Origin: Limnoperna fortunei | Taxonomy: Eukaryota; Mollusca; Bivalvia; Mytilida; Modiolidae | Direction: 5' to 3' | Assembly: GCA_944474755.1 (NCBI GenBank) | Contig: OX104115.1 | Location: 71,586,993-71,650,992, forward strand | DNA length: 64,000 nt | Position numbers and translations under genes: made by a program | Shown: piece by piece, positions 42,269-54,044 of the stretch | Position numbering within the stretch: position 1 is the first letter of the stretch | How the letters are laid out: every line of letters begins with the position of its first letter | The notes under the pieces: generated by a model | The model's input: only the letters and a program-made list of their open reading frames with translations | What the model was told of the DNA's origin: nothing | Database searches by the model: none

Positions 42269-43228
42269 TTACTTGCGTTTAAACAATATTTCAGTAGTTA
42301 TCCAGTTTTTGTAGTCAAGTTTCATATGTTCAGGAACATCTGCTTCCATCCCGTGGAGTGACATAAAATTCACAATAAATTTACCGTCGTTATCATACCT
42401 GTCATCTTGGTGATGGACGAACTCCATCAAAACAGCCTCAACTTTAACTTTCTTAAAGAACATTTGTCCACCATTTAAAACGATATCTTCGTATTGGTGA
42501 ACATCCATTTTCATTATAACTTGTTGCAAATTGAAGACTTCCAACAGGTCATCAAGAAGAATAGTATCTATGGGCTCGCTTCCTGATGTCATATTCACAA
42601 CATAAGTCATCCCAATGTTTCCTGTTTCGGTTTTTAACGACACTTTTTCATGTTTGTCGTTCATTACATTATATACTATTGTCATTTTGTCCGTTACTTT
42701 TGCTGCCTCCATTGAAGCACAAAGTCTCATAACGCTACTCCGTAAACATTCAACCGCTATGACTCTGTATCCAAGTGCAGCTATAGGTATTGAAAACGAT
42801 CCAATGTTTGCACCGAGGTCTAGAAACACAGCATCCGGGAATTTTTCCATATATTTAATAATTGTTTCGACATTATAATCTTCATAGGAACCCATTTTTA
42901 GTATGTCTCTCGAAATATACTGATCGGTTTCGTCAGGATATACGTAAATAGGTGTATGTGGAGGACGGTTTAAATGGGCAAGAACAAACGTAGAATCTTT
43001 AACTTGAACACAAATGTGTCGGTCTATTATCCAGCCTAGATATGGCTTCCAATGTATAACCTTTCCCGCAGTATTTGCAATGGTTAATTTTGCTTCATTA
43101 TATCCACCAGAAGACGGTTCAGGAAAAGAAAAGTTCTGAAGGTATCCTTTCCAAAATAGCACCGCTACAGCTGCCATGATAACAATTTTCAGTTTGAAAT
43201 ATGTTTTATACATTGTTGACAGCTTCAA
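42269..43228 (-). CDS. FkbM-type methyltransferase paralogue 1 (membrane-anchored)
   Basis: A single-exon frame of 319 residues. Residues about 11-30 (FKLKIVIMAAVAVLFWKGYL) form a hydrophobic segment after a short basic tail, fitting a type II signal anchor. The catalytic domain has motif I at about 134-145 (AVFLDLGANIGSF), a beta-2 acidic end (VIAVE, 160), a DTILLDDLLEVF helix (221-232) and VIMKMDV (238-243). This is the order of FkbM/Methyltransf_21 enzymes, SAM-dependent O-methyltransferases, often of sugars. The usual DVEGxE is here DVHQYED. It is the first of four tandem minus-strand copies. Golgi glycan methylation is an inference. Start at the first Met gives a normal topology. Confidence 0.85.
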   Translation of the reverse strand: MKLSTMYKTYFKLKIVIMAAVAVLFWKGYLQNFSFPEPSSGGYNEAKLTIANTAGKVIHWKPYLGWIIDRHICVQVKDSTFVLAHLNRPPHTPIYVYPDETDQYISRDILKMGSYEDYNVETIIKYMEKFPDAVFLDLGANIGSFSIPIAALGYRVIAVECLRSSVMRLCASMEAAKVTDKMTIVYNVMNDKHEKVSLKTETGNIGMTYVVNMTSGSEPIDTILLDDLLEVFNLQQVIMKMDVHQYEDIVLNGGQMFFKKVKVEAVLMEFVHHQDDRYDNDGKFIVNFMSLHGMEADVPEHMKLDYKNWITTEILFKRK

Positions 43229-45109
43229 CTATTAGTTTATTCAATTGTTCAAAGGTACTGACCAGTGTAAATCACAGTAATCTCAGTAGTAACAGACGTA
43301 TCCTTTCTCCATTTACACAAGTAAAAGCTAAAACGATAAAAAAAATACCAGAACAACTTGAATAAATTAAAGCAAAATCGAACCTAAAATCACAATCCGC
43401 TGTTAATAGGTTAGCTTTCACCATCCTGTGAAATGAGAATAAAAGTTAAAAACAAATATTGTGTTTGTGTGTTTCTTTACATTTCAACATTCGAGAAAAA
43501 GTAATACTTATTTTGGAAGCCCAGCTTTTTCACTTAAACCTTATTGGTAATAATTCAGCCAAACACTATGTTGGACACTGTAACTGGAAAAAAGACAAGT
43601 TTTGTTGAACTAAATTTTCGTTCATGGTTTTAAAAGTTTAAGTTGTAATTTGAATAGTTTTGTGGTATTTCATATTGTGTTTCTATCACACCGTATTAAT
43701 TGATGTAAGTCACATGTCATCAAGGACAACAAGGTAAACAATAACGTAATGTTGTATTTCTTTTCTTCACTCGATAGATCTTAAATTAAAGTAATGAATA
43801 TGTGTTGTACGTACTGTTTTTACTACATTTTTCTCAGTGGTGAATTAACACAAAGCAGTTTCCTAACTTCAATCAAGAGAAATTTTTTATTTAATGTTCA
43901 TGTCACAATTTGCATGTTATGACCATTTTACACGAAACGATCATTTTGTTATTACGTTATTTTTATATTCGATGAAACAATTACATTCATCTTGTAAGTT
44001 TGTTGCAGCATCTGTTATTAATACCAGCCATTCTTTGAATGTGTTTCCTATAACTGCTTAATAATTGTAAGTTCAAGTTTTTATTGGAATTAATAAGTAC
44101 AAAATTCAACATACGCGTTATGTCTGTTAAATATCTTCTAATAACTATGGCATTTGTGGAAACCATGTTAATTAATTTATTATTGAATACAAGGTTTAGT
44201 CCAACGTATTGAGTTTGATTTACATCATACAAGTTTTAGATATGAAAGTTCAGAAGCAATATAAATTAGTCCCAGTTCTGTTTTCTGAAGCACTTGTAAG
44301 CAGCTACCAGTTGTTGATAATTTTGAATCATTGCTTTCATGACCATTCTTTGGGTTTGACACTACACATCGATTTAATACGATAAACACAACATGTTTCT
44401 AATTCTTTTAATGTGGTCTTTAAATGCATATTGTCTACAAAAAGCTTTTTTTTGTATACATGTTAGAATCTTACTCAACCTCAAAGAGTTGTTTTGACAT
44501 TGTGTTGGTATATACGTAATGCTGTTCAGGTGTTCGAAAATAAGGTCCCTTTTGTTGGTAATGCATTGTTTGTTAATGTGTCCATATTGCTATTCACTCC
44601 ATAATCTATTTGATGTGGCTGTTTCATGCAAGCATTTTATGTCTTTCTGATATTTATTTCTGTCTTTCACTGATTACTTTAATTGCCAGGTTTGTGTTTG
44701 GTATATCCTTGTTTAAAATATTTGTATTAGTAACACCAAGACAGTTTCTTCCGTTTCGTTGATGCGAGTTCCTGTGGTCATTTTGCAAAACATTCTTTAT
44801 ATTTTAAACAACTGTGTGTCTTTTTTGTCTGTTCTCAATAAACAGCACTATATTTGCTTTTGAAATTGATGTAAACGTGTTGAATCATCGGACTATTTGC
44901 TTGGATTATTTGTTATTTTTTCCAACCATTAGTTAAACAGTTATAGATTGTGGTGTAGATGTTTGATTAGACTAGCGTTTAAATATGTTTTAATATCAAT
45001 TTTACATCTACTAGTGCGTTCTGGCGAATCGTATAAACGTTTTGACTTTCAGGCGTAAGGTCTAAAATGAATCGAACTTCCGCATACAGTACGCTATTGT
45101 ATTAAGTGT

Positions 45110-45365
45110 TTTTGTTACCTTGAAAACCTTCGAGACTTTGTTTTTACTTCAAAATATAGTTCCTTTTTATTCGATATATATGGCCAAAATAACAATAACC
45201 TTTAAAACCTTCGAGGCTGTATGCTTTACTACAAAATATAGTTCTGCTTTTGTATTCCTTTTATGGCCAAGATACCAATAACCTTTAAAACCTTTGAGAT
45301 TGTATGCTTCTACAAAATATAGTTTTGCTCTTTTTATTCAAGTTATTTAGCCAAAATAACAATAC
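45110..45365. repeat. About 82-bp tandem repeat, 3 copies
   Basis: AAAACCTT(C/T)GAG recurs at 45123, 45204 and 45287, each followed by TAC..CAAAATATAGTT and TGGCCAA(A/G)ATA. The third copy is incomplete. Confidence 0.85.
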
Positions 45366-47295
45366 TTGGTTATTGTTTATTTTACCAAGACCACTCTAAT
45401 TTTAAGATTACGTACATTAAGCACAGCATATTAATGGACACGTATTTCAAGGGTGTGCTATTTTCTTTTATTCGTATGAATACGAATTTGATGCTGTGGT
45501 ACTGCTTACAAATAATTTTACCATGGTAATAATTATACGTTCGCGATATGCCATACCTCAACAACTTTAGTCATTTCGCCTTTCCATGTCCAGAAATTGA
45601 AGTATTCTAATCTTTGAGTCAATTAAAATGTGGCGGCTTAATTGTTGTTTGTCATCTTACCATCGGATTAGTCTCTCGGTTGATAAACGAATGATCCTCC
45701 TGGATACCATAAGTCTGGTAGTGTTGTGTACATTTGTGCAGAAAACGACATTGTTAACATGCTGGACAATTTATTTGTCGAATGTTACAATGGTTCCTAT
45801 TGTAAACCTCCCCCTACTGAGACTTTTACATTAATACTGTAAATGATTGTTGTAATGTCTTGTTTGTCAGTGTTGTACTTAAAATAATGCTGGTTTGTTT
45901 TGGAAAAAAGGAACCTTGGAAAAACTAGGCCGAATTTTTCTGCCGTTATAATCTGAAGTTAGTTTTGCTATTTGTCGGATTAACGGCAGAATTCAGTCCT
46001 ATTGCTCGTAATGTACCAAATAAAAATTTTTAACTTATATAAACTTATACAAAATTCAAACATAATATTCATCTTCTTTACGTTATTAAAGCTTCAGACA
46101 TTGTGAAACTAACGGTAAACGATCTTTATTGAAGAAATTTCATTTTTCGTCTTTGAAGAGGCACGTGGAAAATTTTATGTTGATCATATTTCATTATATA
46201 GATAATGTGGCCTAATTTAATTATAAATAAAATAATTTTGATAATTATTTTAAATTAAATAAAGTGTGTACCTCAAGTGTTTAACCACTTTTTAGTTATT
46301 TGAAAAAAAACCAAATACATTTGTACTCAAGTTTAGAATCAGTCACACAACAAAAACAGCAGCAAACAAAACCCCACAGGATAAATAAAGCAACGATTCC
46401 ACGATGTATATTCTTTTAAACCAGGTATTGTAATAGTGACTCTTGGTTGTAAATGGTCCCTACGTTGAAAGCATGGTAGGCATCAATATATAGTTCCTTC
46501 ATTTAAACAGTCTACATAGGGAAATTTTGATTCATAAAAGATAACTCTCGGGTAGGTGATTCATTGAATGGTTGTTTAACATCCAGCGAGTAGTATTTAA
46601 GCATGTAACAAGACAAGAACAATAAATCAATAGGAGACATTGTGCAAGCCATTTACGTCTAATTTTGACTGCCAATAGGGAATGAAAATTTGGTAGATTC
46701 TAATAATTTCATGTTGCCGCGACGATGCGCCTTTCATTTTGTTTAAGCTTTACATAAGGGTATTTAACAAACAAGGTGTTTGGCGATCTGAAAACACGTT
46801 GACATTGTTTTTTAACTTGATATCCCCCCAACAAGAGGACTTTTCATCCTCTGTCAATTATTTTCCTTTTTTCTTTTTCCTGGTTATATCTTTTACGTTC
46901 GCTTATGCATGTACATGTATTTACAAATCCCAAATATATGTAGCTTAATAAAAGATAGTATTTAGGAAAAATGGACAAAGATGATAAGTACCTATGATAG
47001 GCCATTACAAAACATAGTCATCAATAACAGAACAATCCAAGAATATAATTACTAAAGAAGAAGTATGTCTAATGCTAGACAAAATATATATTTCATGTTT
47101 GGATGCTCGCCTTTTCATCAAACTATTGTAAAATTGTGATCCAGTCCTCCCCTACATGGCTTTTGTACTTGTATGATGCTGCTCATTGGAGGTCTATTGA
47201 AGAAAAAAGAAAAGACGTTTGTTTAGACTTGTATTTCAACATTCGCTATATATATTATGTCTTCTCAATTAATAATTGTCAACCCTGTTGATATT

Positions 47296-47965
47296 GAGAT
47301 TAATTCTAGTAGACCTCCTTCGAATTGACTCAAATGGACAATTTCAAAATACACTTCACGCCAAGCATGATGACGTCATCGTCTCAATGATCAACTTTCC
47401 GCAATATTCCATGAGATCCCGCGTATGGTGTTTATATTTCACAACTCAACGTGATGCTAGACTTTGCGATCGGTATTCCTATTCTATAGACCAGACGCTG
47501 CTGTTGACCAATAACATATTCAAACAAGAATTTGTCGCATTTAGGCCGATGGCATCTTTTCGAAGATTTTACGGCTGGCATCAAGACACTGAGTAACTCA
47601 ACGTTAGCCTTATTAGAGAGAGCATTGCTTAATCGTCAGGAGTACTTGAGTGAACCATTTCGTTTTGGGGGAGCGGGGGTTCTAATCACTCAATTTTGAT
47701 TTTTTGTGTTCTTTTCGTTTTTTTTTCTTCCTGCCGTGTGTCCATCGTGTGTCGTCCTATTACGTACTATGGTTTTCGAAGAGTAACTCGACGGGTGTCT
47801 AATTTGAGACAGGCACTGCTTACTCGTCTGGAGCACGTGAGTGCACCCGTGGTTTTTTATTGGGTTCGGGTTAATTTCATTTTTTGTTTGTGGTCTTTGC
47901 CATACATTGTAAATGTGTGTCTATATTTGGATTTGTAATTGTCCCTCCACTTTCGTCTCACGAGA
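47296..47965 (+). mobile_element. Degenerate retroelement fragment (RT ORF C-terminal part)
   Basis: The frame at 47318-47590 reads DSNGQFQNTLHAKHDDVIVS then MINFPQYSMR and AFRPMASFRRFYGWHQDTE. It matches in order the C-terminal region of reverse-transcriptase ORFs that are common in molluscan and lancelet genomes (usual pattern: YDKRDDF-FPI.NFPFL ... SFRKFYGR). It ends in a stop soon after. The downstream sequence to about 47965, ending near GTCCCTCCACTTTCGTC, resembles the usual 3' region of that element. No catalytic YxDD portion is present. The element class is not certain. Confidence 0.6.
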
Positions 47966-48218
47966 TTGTTGTTAGGTTTGCTTTCTTGTTATTCTGCTAA
48001 GAAGGTGGTGAAAGACATACAGCTTACAACTTTTTTATTTTGACAATCAAAAGTAATCAAGACAAACATTTGATCTTATAAAATCATTTTTATTGCTATT
48101 ATTGTTATAAACCTTATTTTAGGGAAAATAATATCACTGGTTTTCTTTTCAGGTGTGCGTATGCTTTTGTTAACTTATTTTTATTATTAGCATTCTGTCA
48201 TTAAATATCAGCTCGAAA

Positions 48219-49181
48219 CTATGATCCTCTATGACGTATAAAGAGAATATAATTTGTATTCCACTGTGAAAAATCATCCTTTGCCTTTTCAGAAACATCC
48301 GGTTCCATACCATTATCTTTCATAAAACGGGCAATAAACCTCCCACTTACCCAATAACGATGGGATGCAAAGTTCAGCAATACTCGTTCAACTCTTACTC
48401 TTTGAAAGAATAAATGTGCGCCATTCAAGACTTCGTCTTCCTTCGTACGAACGTCTATTTTCATTATTACTTGGGTAAAATTGTAGATTTCCAGTAGATC
48501 ATCTAAAATAGTCGAATCAACAGAGGCGTTTCCTTTAGTAGCATGTGAAATATGTGCCAAGCTAATATAACCTGGACTCCATACGTGGGCTACTTTCTCG
48601 CGCATATCAGTCAAAGCATTGTAAACTATAGTTAATCGGTCGTCCAGTTTGGCTTTTTTCATAGAGGCACAAAGTCGCAAAACGTTTTCAAGTAAAGATT
48701 CTATCGCAATGACTCTATACCCCAGAGCCGCTATTGGGATAGAGAATGGTCCCACGTTTGCACCTATGTCGATAAATACCGCGTGTGGGAACTGTTTCAT
48801 TAAACCAATCATAAAGTTGACATTATAGCCTTCGTGAATGCCGTTGTGTATAATTTCTCTTGATACATACTTATCCTTATTCTCCGGGAATATAAATATC
48901 GGAGGATATAATAGTGTTTTAAGATACACTAAGACAAAGTCATGGTCTATATGACATTGAGAGTAAAAGATCCTCCATCCAGTGGCATTTCTGGTAATTA
49001 TTTGTCCCTTTGTTGTTTCGTCGTTTAATACATGACCTCCACAAATGAAAAATAAGTTTTTATTGTAGAATAGAAAGACCACAGTAAAAGTTGTTATTAA
49101 TAACGATAGTCTCCAAAACTTCCTCATCGGAAAATCGAAATCCAAAGAAAAGCATATAGTCTCTAAATTTATTCTCTGCAA
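48219..49181 (-). CDS. FkbM-type methyltransferase paralogue 2
   Basis: A 320-residue single-exon frame. An alternative start is Met19, giving MRKFWRLSLLITTFTVVFLF as a cleaner basic tail plus anchor (22-40). Motif I lies at 136-146 (FIDIGANVGPF), with VIAIE (157-161), STILDDLLEIYN (223-234) and VIMKIDVRTKEDE (238-250). The motif after Asp is RTKED instead of the canonical EGxE. Potential N-glycosylation sites (NAT 65, NAS 218) fit a lumenal domain. AATAAA on the minus strand (plus 48180-48185) is a likely poly(A) signal just after the stop. Spaced 5 kb from copy 1. Confidence 0.85.
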   Translation of the reverse strand: MQRINLETICFSLDFDFPMRKFWRLSLLITTFTVVFLFYNKNLFFICGGHVLNDETTKGQIITRNATGWRIFYSQCHIDHDFVLVYLKTLLYPPIFIFPENKDKYVSREIIHNGIHEGYNVNFMIGLMKQFPHAVFIDIGANVGPFSIPIAALGYRVIAIESLLENVLRLCASMKKAKLDDRLTIVYNALTDMREKVAHVWSPGYISLAHISHATKGNASVDSTILDDLLEIYNFTQVIMKIDVRTKEDEVLNGAHLFFQRVRVERVLLNFASHRYWVSGRFIARFMKDNGMEPDVSEKAKDDFSQWNTNYILFIRHRGS

Positions 49182-51155
49182 ATTATCCTCTTTCGTTTCA
49201 AGTAAATATATCTGATCATTTGATATAAATTTAAATCTGAATTATTTTCGACTGACATATCCATGAAAGATTGTCGTATTAATTGCTAGATTCAACTCTG
49301 GCTACATGTCCCTGGATTTAAAGGTTCCGTCTTAAGTTTGGCTACAATATAATTTATTCTTTCTTATCTCTTAATTCTTTTTTTCTCTTTTTGCTAAGCA
49401 CACGTCAGTCCCATTAGGGCATAATCCATTTTTATCTTTAATTCCTGAATGAAAAAATTGTTTTTGGTACAATTTAGCTGGAAATCAGGTCCCCAACAAG
49501 AGTGGCTAACAGGTGTCGAACCAACAACAAACAAATACCTTATAAAAAGGGATGACTGTTACAGAATTACACCTTAAGAATCACTACCGCTTACAACACA
49601 ATCTATGTTAAGTATTAAATCAAATGATTAAGGTCTTGTTTTCTATAATAAAATAATTTCACATCGTTTCATATCAATGTATTAAACATCTAATAATTAA
49701 ATAATGATACATAATATTTAATTCATTCAAAACCTTTTAATACAATGTATTATTTAAAAGTAATAAGTTTGAACAGAAATGTGTACCATGTTGCCATCCA
49801 TATTTATGGTGTTTATGTAAGCATTAGCGGAACAATAATTTAAAAGAATTGTATACAATTTTATAAAACATATTTTTAAATAAAATAAACAACACATGTT
49901 GTTAATGCAATTACAAATGACATATTTATTAAATCGCAATAATGGATAAATAGCATAAGTGTGGTAAACAAAGTTTTGCCTTTTTTCAACTATTAAAAAC
50001 AGTATTTATATATTTACTCATTGTTCTGACTATAATGGTTGTATTTGTTATTTGACTCATTTTTGGGAATCAAAATTGTTGTTTAAATCTTGCAATATAT
50101 TTTTATAAATTTAAAATTTGATATTTAAGCTAAGTTATAATGAAATTTATCTGCAGAACAATTTTAGTTCACACTTTGTTAGTTGTTGACATGTTATACA
50201 GATCGCGCTTTTCAAACACTAACTATTTGATCATTTTTATTGTCCCTTACGTTGGAGATATTTATGAACAAAGACAAATTATTAATTTAATAGTTTTAAT
50301 AGCTTACGACTGAGATCATTCGAAAACATGGACCAAAATTACATATTTGACTTTTTCTGGTCGTAGAAGTTGCATGGTTACAACAACCAACGAACCCTGA
50401 ATTACAAAGCCATGTAACGGCACTTTGACACAACGAACAATATATCCAGAACTATTGTCTTCTAAAGTTTAACAAGAGTATGACAAAAATTTAAAGGTAC
50501 TTCTTCGATAGCTGTAAGCCGAAGCAAAACATTTCGTTGTGGAACTAATTTATAGAATTATTTTTGATATCTCCTGACGCCAACAAAAATATCTAAGCCT
50601 ACTTTAGAAAACATAAATATGTTATTGTTATCACTATAGTTAAACAATGTGTACATGTATATCTTTATTTATTTAATTTTGTCAAATGCTTATATTTTAT
50701 AATGACAAAATCATTACATATTGATATCTAATATTAATGATTTGATTTGTTTATTTTTGATGATCAATTTTATGATTCTGGCCGTACTGGGAGTGTTCAC
50801 GGTACTCGATTCACACCGCGTTCTCATTTGGCTGATATGTGATGCCGTCTAATTGGGTTCGTCAGGTTATAAAACTCATTCTAGTCGCTACAAAAGGCCA
50901 TAACCCCATACTTTTCTAGCGAAAGTGGCAGTCAAAGATTTGTTCCCGTCAGCCCATCGATTTTTCATTTAATGTATTGGGGGGTTTTTGTTCTCGCCCA
51001 AAATATAAATAAAATATTGATCGCAGAACGTAATCAATCAATCATTTTCAATTTGATTTGACATTATATTTTAACTACTTTTAACTAATGTTCTGTATGC
51101 TATAAAGGAAATAACACACCATAATGACTTTTCTGTGTAGTTTAATGCATGTATT
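49182..51155. other. Intergenic, methyltransferase 2 upstream region
   Basis: AT-rich DNA. A stretch at 50770-51040 has a GC-richer composition ending in AATCAATCAATC and may be a degraded SINE. No gene is seen. Confidence 0.4.
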
Positions 51156-51296
51156 CTCTGACTGGGATTGTTAGCTTGTCTATTCCCTGCTCTGATTGGG
51201 ATTGTTAGCTTGTCTATTCCCTGCTCTGACTGGGATTGTTAGCTTGTCTATTCCCTGGTATACTCTGACTGGGATTGTTAGCTTGACTATTCCCTG
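51156..51296. repeat. 34-bp minisatellite, 4 copies
   Basis: CTCTGACTGGGATTGTTAGC plus TTGTCTATTCCCTG repeated four times, the last offset by a 5-base insert (GTATA). A minus-strand open frame over it is a repeat artefact. Confidence 0.93.
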
Positions 51297-52566
51297 TACT
51301 TGTGACTTCAACAATTATATGTACGATTCTTACCCCCTTTCTTAACAAGTAATAAAACGAACACAAACTATTCACATACTGCAGTAATAAAAGCGGAGGT
51401 TTAGAATGCCATAAAACGTAGTTTAGCCCAACATTTCTTTTGAAATTCTGTACCAAGTCAGGACCATTGCTGTAGTTGCTATATTTTTGGTTGTTAGTTC
51501 CAACGTTTGCCAGTTTCTTGTATTTTGATTTGTGTATTGTCTTTTTTGACAGTTTCCTTTGTGTTCGTTATTTTGTTATTGCCTTCATTTATGAACAGAT
51601 CAGTTCCCCACATGTTCCAGGTGGCGAAAGGCACTGGCCTTTTGTCAATGACTTATTAATTGAAGCCACAATAAAGGTGGAGTCTACAATTCGTTGCTAA
51701 AAACATTATTTGCTGTAGAATACTTGCTTATAATTCGTCTTGTTAAAACATTTTACAATTTTGAATGGTGACGATTATGCAAAGGACGAAAATTTTTGAT
51801 ACCTAATTAATGTTTAATGCTTTACCATAAAGTGAAGTTTTGTTATATATAATCAGTCTAAAATATCACAGATGAAAGACTGATTAGTCGCACAACGCAT
51901 AATTGAGGGGGATCAAATATGCAAACCGCCAGGTGATTTATTTGCAACTGACAACAAACGCGTCGTTGTAAACGATACAGTTTGTTTAAATTTTCCCACG
52001 AGTAATGTGGAAAAAGACCAAGCCGACAGTTCTTAATTACAATTCGTCGGCTAACATTACGTTTATTTAAATCAAATTTTAATTTCATCATTATAAAACT
52101 TCATACTTTTTCTACACATATCTTCTTTGATAGACTTGGATTTCAAACTGATATTTCATTTATCAGACAGTCCCATAGATTTAGAACAAAATACCGACGT
52201 GAATGTAACGCTTGTATTTTAATTTGCGCTTCCACTGTAAAATAACACGATTTCAATCATTGTAAGTTTCTTTCTTTTCGTGTGTTGATTCTTTTTTGAA
52301 ACGTCAACTAATTCTTTTAATTGAAGAAATTATTCAAATTATTACAAAAATAATGTGCCATCATGCAAATGTATCATTAGATGGATTTGGCATTTAATGT
52401 GCTTTGTAGTTTTGTTGTATTTTGAACTCCCAAGATTTTGGCTTCAAGAGTAAGCACGGCATTAAAACGATTAATAATTGTATTTTTTATGTTAAATTAG
52501 TACAATTCTAACAGGTCCAACCCAAATAAATGGTTAATACACTCCATGGTATAAATTACGGACCAG
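51297..52566. other. Intergenic, methyltransferase 3 downstream
   Basis: It contains AT-rich spacer; 51480-51560 resembles a low-complexity TTTTGT-rich tail like those 3' of the retroelement at 47296, and 51600-51640 matches the CCAGGTGGCG(A/G) part of repeat family B. No gene is seen. Confidence 0.4.
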
Positions 52567-53502
52567 TCATTGTTTTCGCTTAAACAGAATTTCATTCGAC
52601 TTCCACTTTTTGTAATCCCCTTTTATATCATCTGGAACATCTAGTTCCAAATCATGGGATGCTAAAAAGTTTATAATGAATTTTGCATCATCACCGTTTG
52701 GATTATTTTGATGATGAATAAACTCCATTAATAGAGCTTCAACTCTAACTCGTTTAAAAAACTTATTCGCTCCTCTAAGTATTTCATCTTCCGACATTTC
52801 TACATCCATCTTCATGACCACCTGTTTAAGGTCGAAAACTTCCAGGAGGTCATCCAGAAGTATAGTTTGTACCTTGCCTCCACTTCGCCAGTACGCTAAA
52901 TAGGTCAATCCCATATTTCCGGGTTCTGTTTCAAGATCAACCGTGTAACGCATGTCTGACACTGCATTGTTTACTATGGTTAATTTATCAGTCACTTTCG
53001 CGTCATGCATTGATGCACAAAGTCTCATGACTGTGCTGGGCAGACATTCAACTGCTATAACTGTGTAACCAAGCGCTGCGATTGTAATTGAGAAAGCGCC
53101 AACATTTGCCCCTAGATCTATGAATACTGCTTTAGGATACTGTTTTAAGTAATTTATTAATTTGTCAACATTGTATGGTTCGTAGCCTCCTGTTTCAATT
53201 ATATCTTTAGACACATATTCGTCGACCTTCTCAGAATACACATATATTGGAGTATTCGGTGGAGTTTTCAGGTAAGAAAGAACAAAGTCGTCGCTTCTTT
53301 GGCAGACTTTATTGTTAATAGTCCAGCCATTATCGTTTCTGGTTATAACGTTTCCAAGAGAATTTTTTGCTGTTAAATTCATTCTAAAAAGTCGCTTAAC
53401 GAATTCTGGTTTATTTAAAGCCAGCAAACATAGACTGACGATACAAATACATGTAATCACAAGCCGAAAATTTATTACATGTAGCTGCATTCCTTGAAAC
53501 AA
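52567..53502 (-). CDS. FkbM-type methyltransferase paralogue 3
   Basis: A 311-residue single-exon frame; Met5 is an equally good start. The anchor is at about 9-29 (VINFRLVITCICIVSLCLLA). Motif I is at 127-137 (FIDLGANVGAF), then VIAVE (148-152), QTILLDDLLEVFD (212-224) and VVMKMDVEMSEDEILRGA (228-245). Of the four copies it is closest to the canonical FkbM motif (DVE...E..LxGA). It shares most residues with copy 1 around AALGY(R/T)VIAVECL and LCASM. A broken Tc1-like element lies just 5' of it. Confidence 0.87.
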   Translation of the reverse strand: MFQGMQLHVINFRLVITCICIVSLCLLALNKPEFVKRLFRMNLTAKNSLGNVITRNDNGWTINNKVCQRSDDFVLSYLKTPPNTPIYVYSEKVDEYVSKDIIETGGYEPYNVDKLINYLKQYPKAVFIDLGANVGAFSITIAALGYTVIAVECLPSTVMRLCASMHDAKVTDKLTIVNNAVSDMRYTVDLETEPGNMGLTYLAYWRSGGKVQTILLDDLLEVFDLKQVVMKMDVEMSEDEILRGANKFFKRVRVEALLMEFIHHQNNPNGDDAKFIINFLASHDLELDVPDDIKGDYKKWKSNEILFKRKQ

Positions 53503-54044
53503 CTGTCAAAAGAAAATAATAAAATAAATGCTATTTTGTATACTGTACCACTCAGTCCAATCCTTGCACTGTAATGTTTTATATATTATGGGTAGCGTTT
53601 TAGTAAATGCAGATTAGATAGCGGAAGTAAAAGTGACGCGGTACTAGGACGCGGGCTAGGTTAGAATCGTTTTATGAAAATGTAATAATCCATAAATACC
53701 GAAAAAGAGTCATTTTGAAGATCGTCATATAAACAGAAGGTTTAGACTGATTGTGTGTATGTGCTGAAAAGTATATATAATTGTGTGGTTGGTATATAAA
53801 GAGCAGTTACAGAGCACTGCTTGTCATAAATAGTTTGTGGCGTAAATTGATAGGGAAAACAGCTAGTTCAGTAAATTTTGGTTAGTTTTTACTTTTGATT
53901 TTTATTTTGGCGCTTTATATATACGTACAAGTACAAGTGAAAAAAAATCTCAACACAAATAACTACAAGTAAACCTGTGTACGTGTACGTGTAACTAAGC
54001 GTACCAGTACAAGTACAAGTTTCTGATCTCAACCTCTCTACTAC
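53503..54044. other. Upstream region of methyltransferase 3
   Basis: A possible promoter region, with TATATAA at about 53772. GTACAAGTACAAG occurs twice near 53928 and 54006, a short simple repeat. Nothing else is seen. Confidence 0.35.

Larger units (their letters stand above)
43229..48218. other. Intergenic between methyltransferase copies 1 and 2
   Basis: 5-kb AT-rich spacer. It contains a triple direct repeat near 45110-45365 and a retroelement fragment at 47296-47965; open frames of up to 106 codons are not genes. The 5' promoter of copy 1 would lie at about 43230-43400 but no motif stands out. Confidence 0.5.

Noticed and set aside
51214..51456. 80-codon minus-strand frame with repeated QANNPSQS
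   Set aside because: It covers the 34-bp minisatellite and has no conserved partner.
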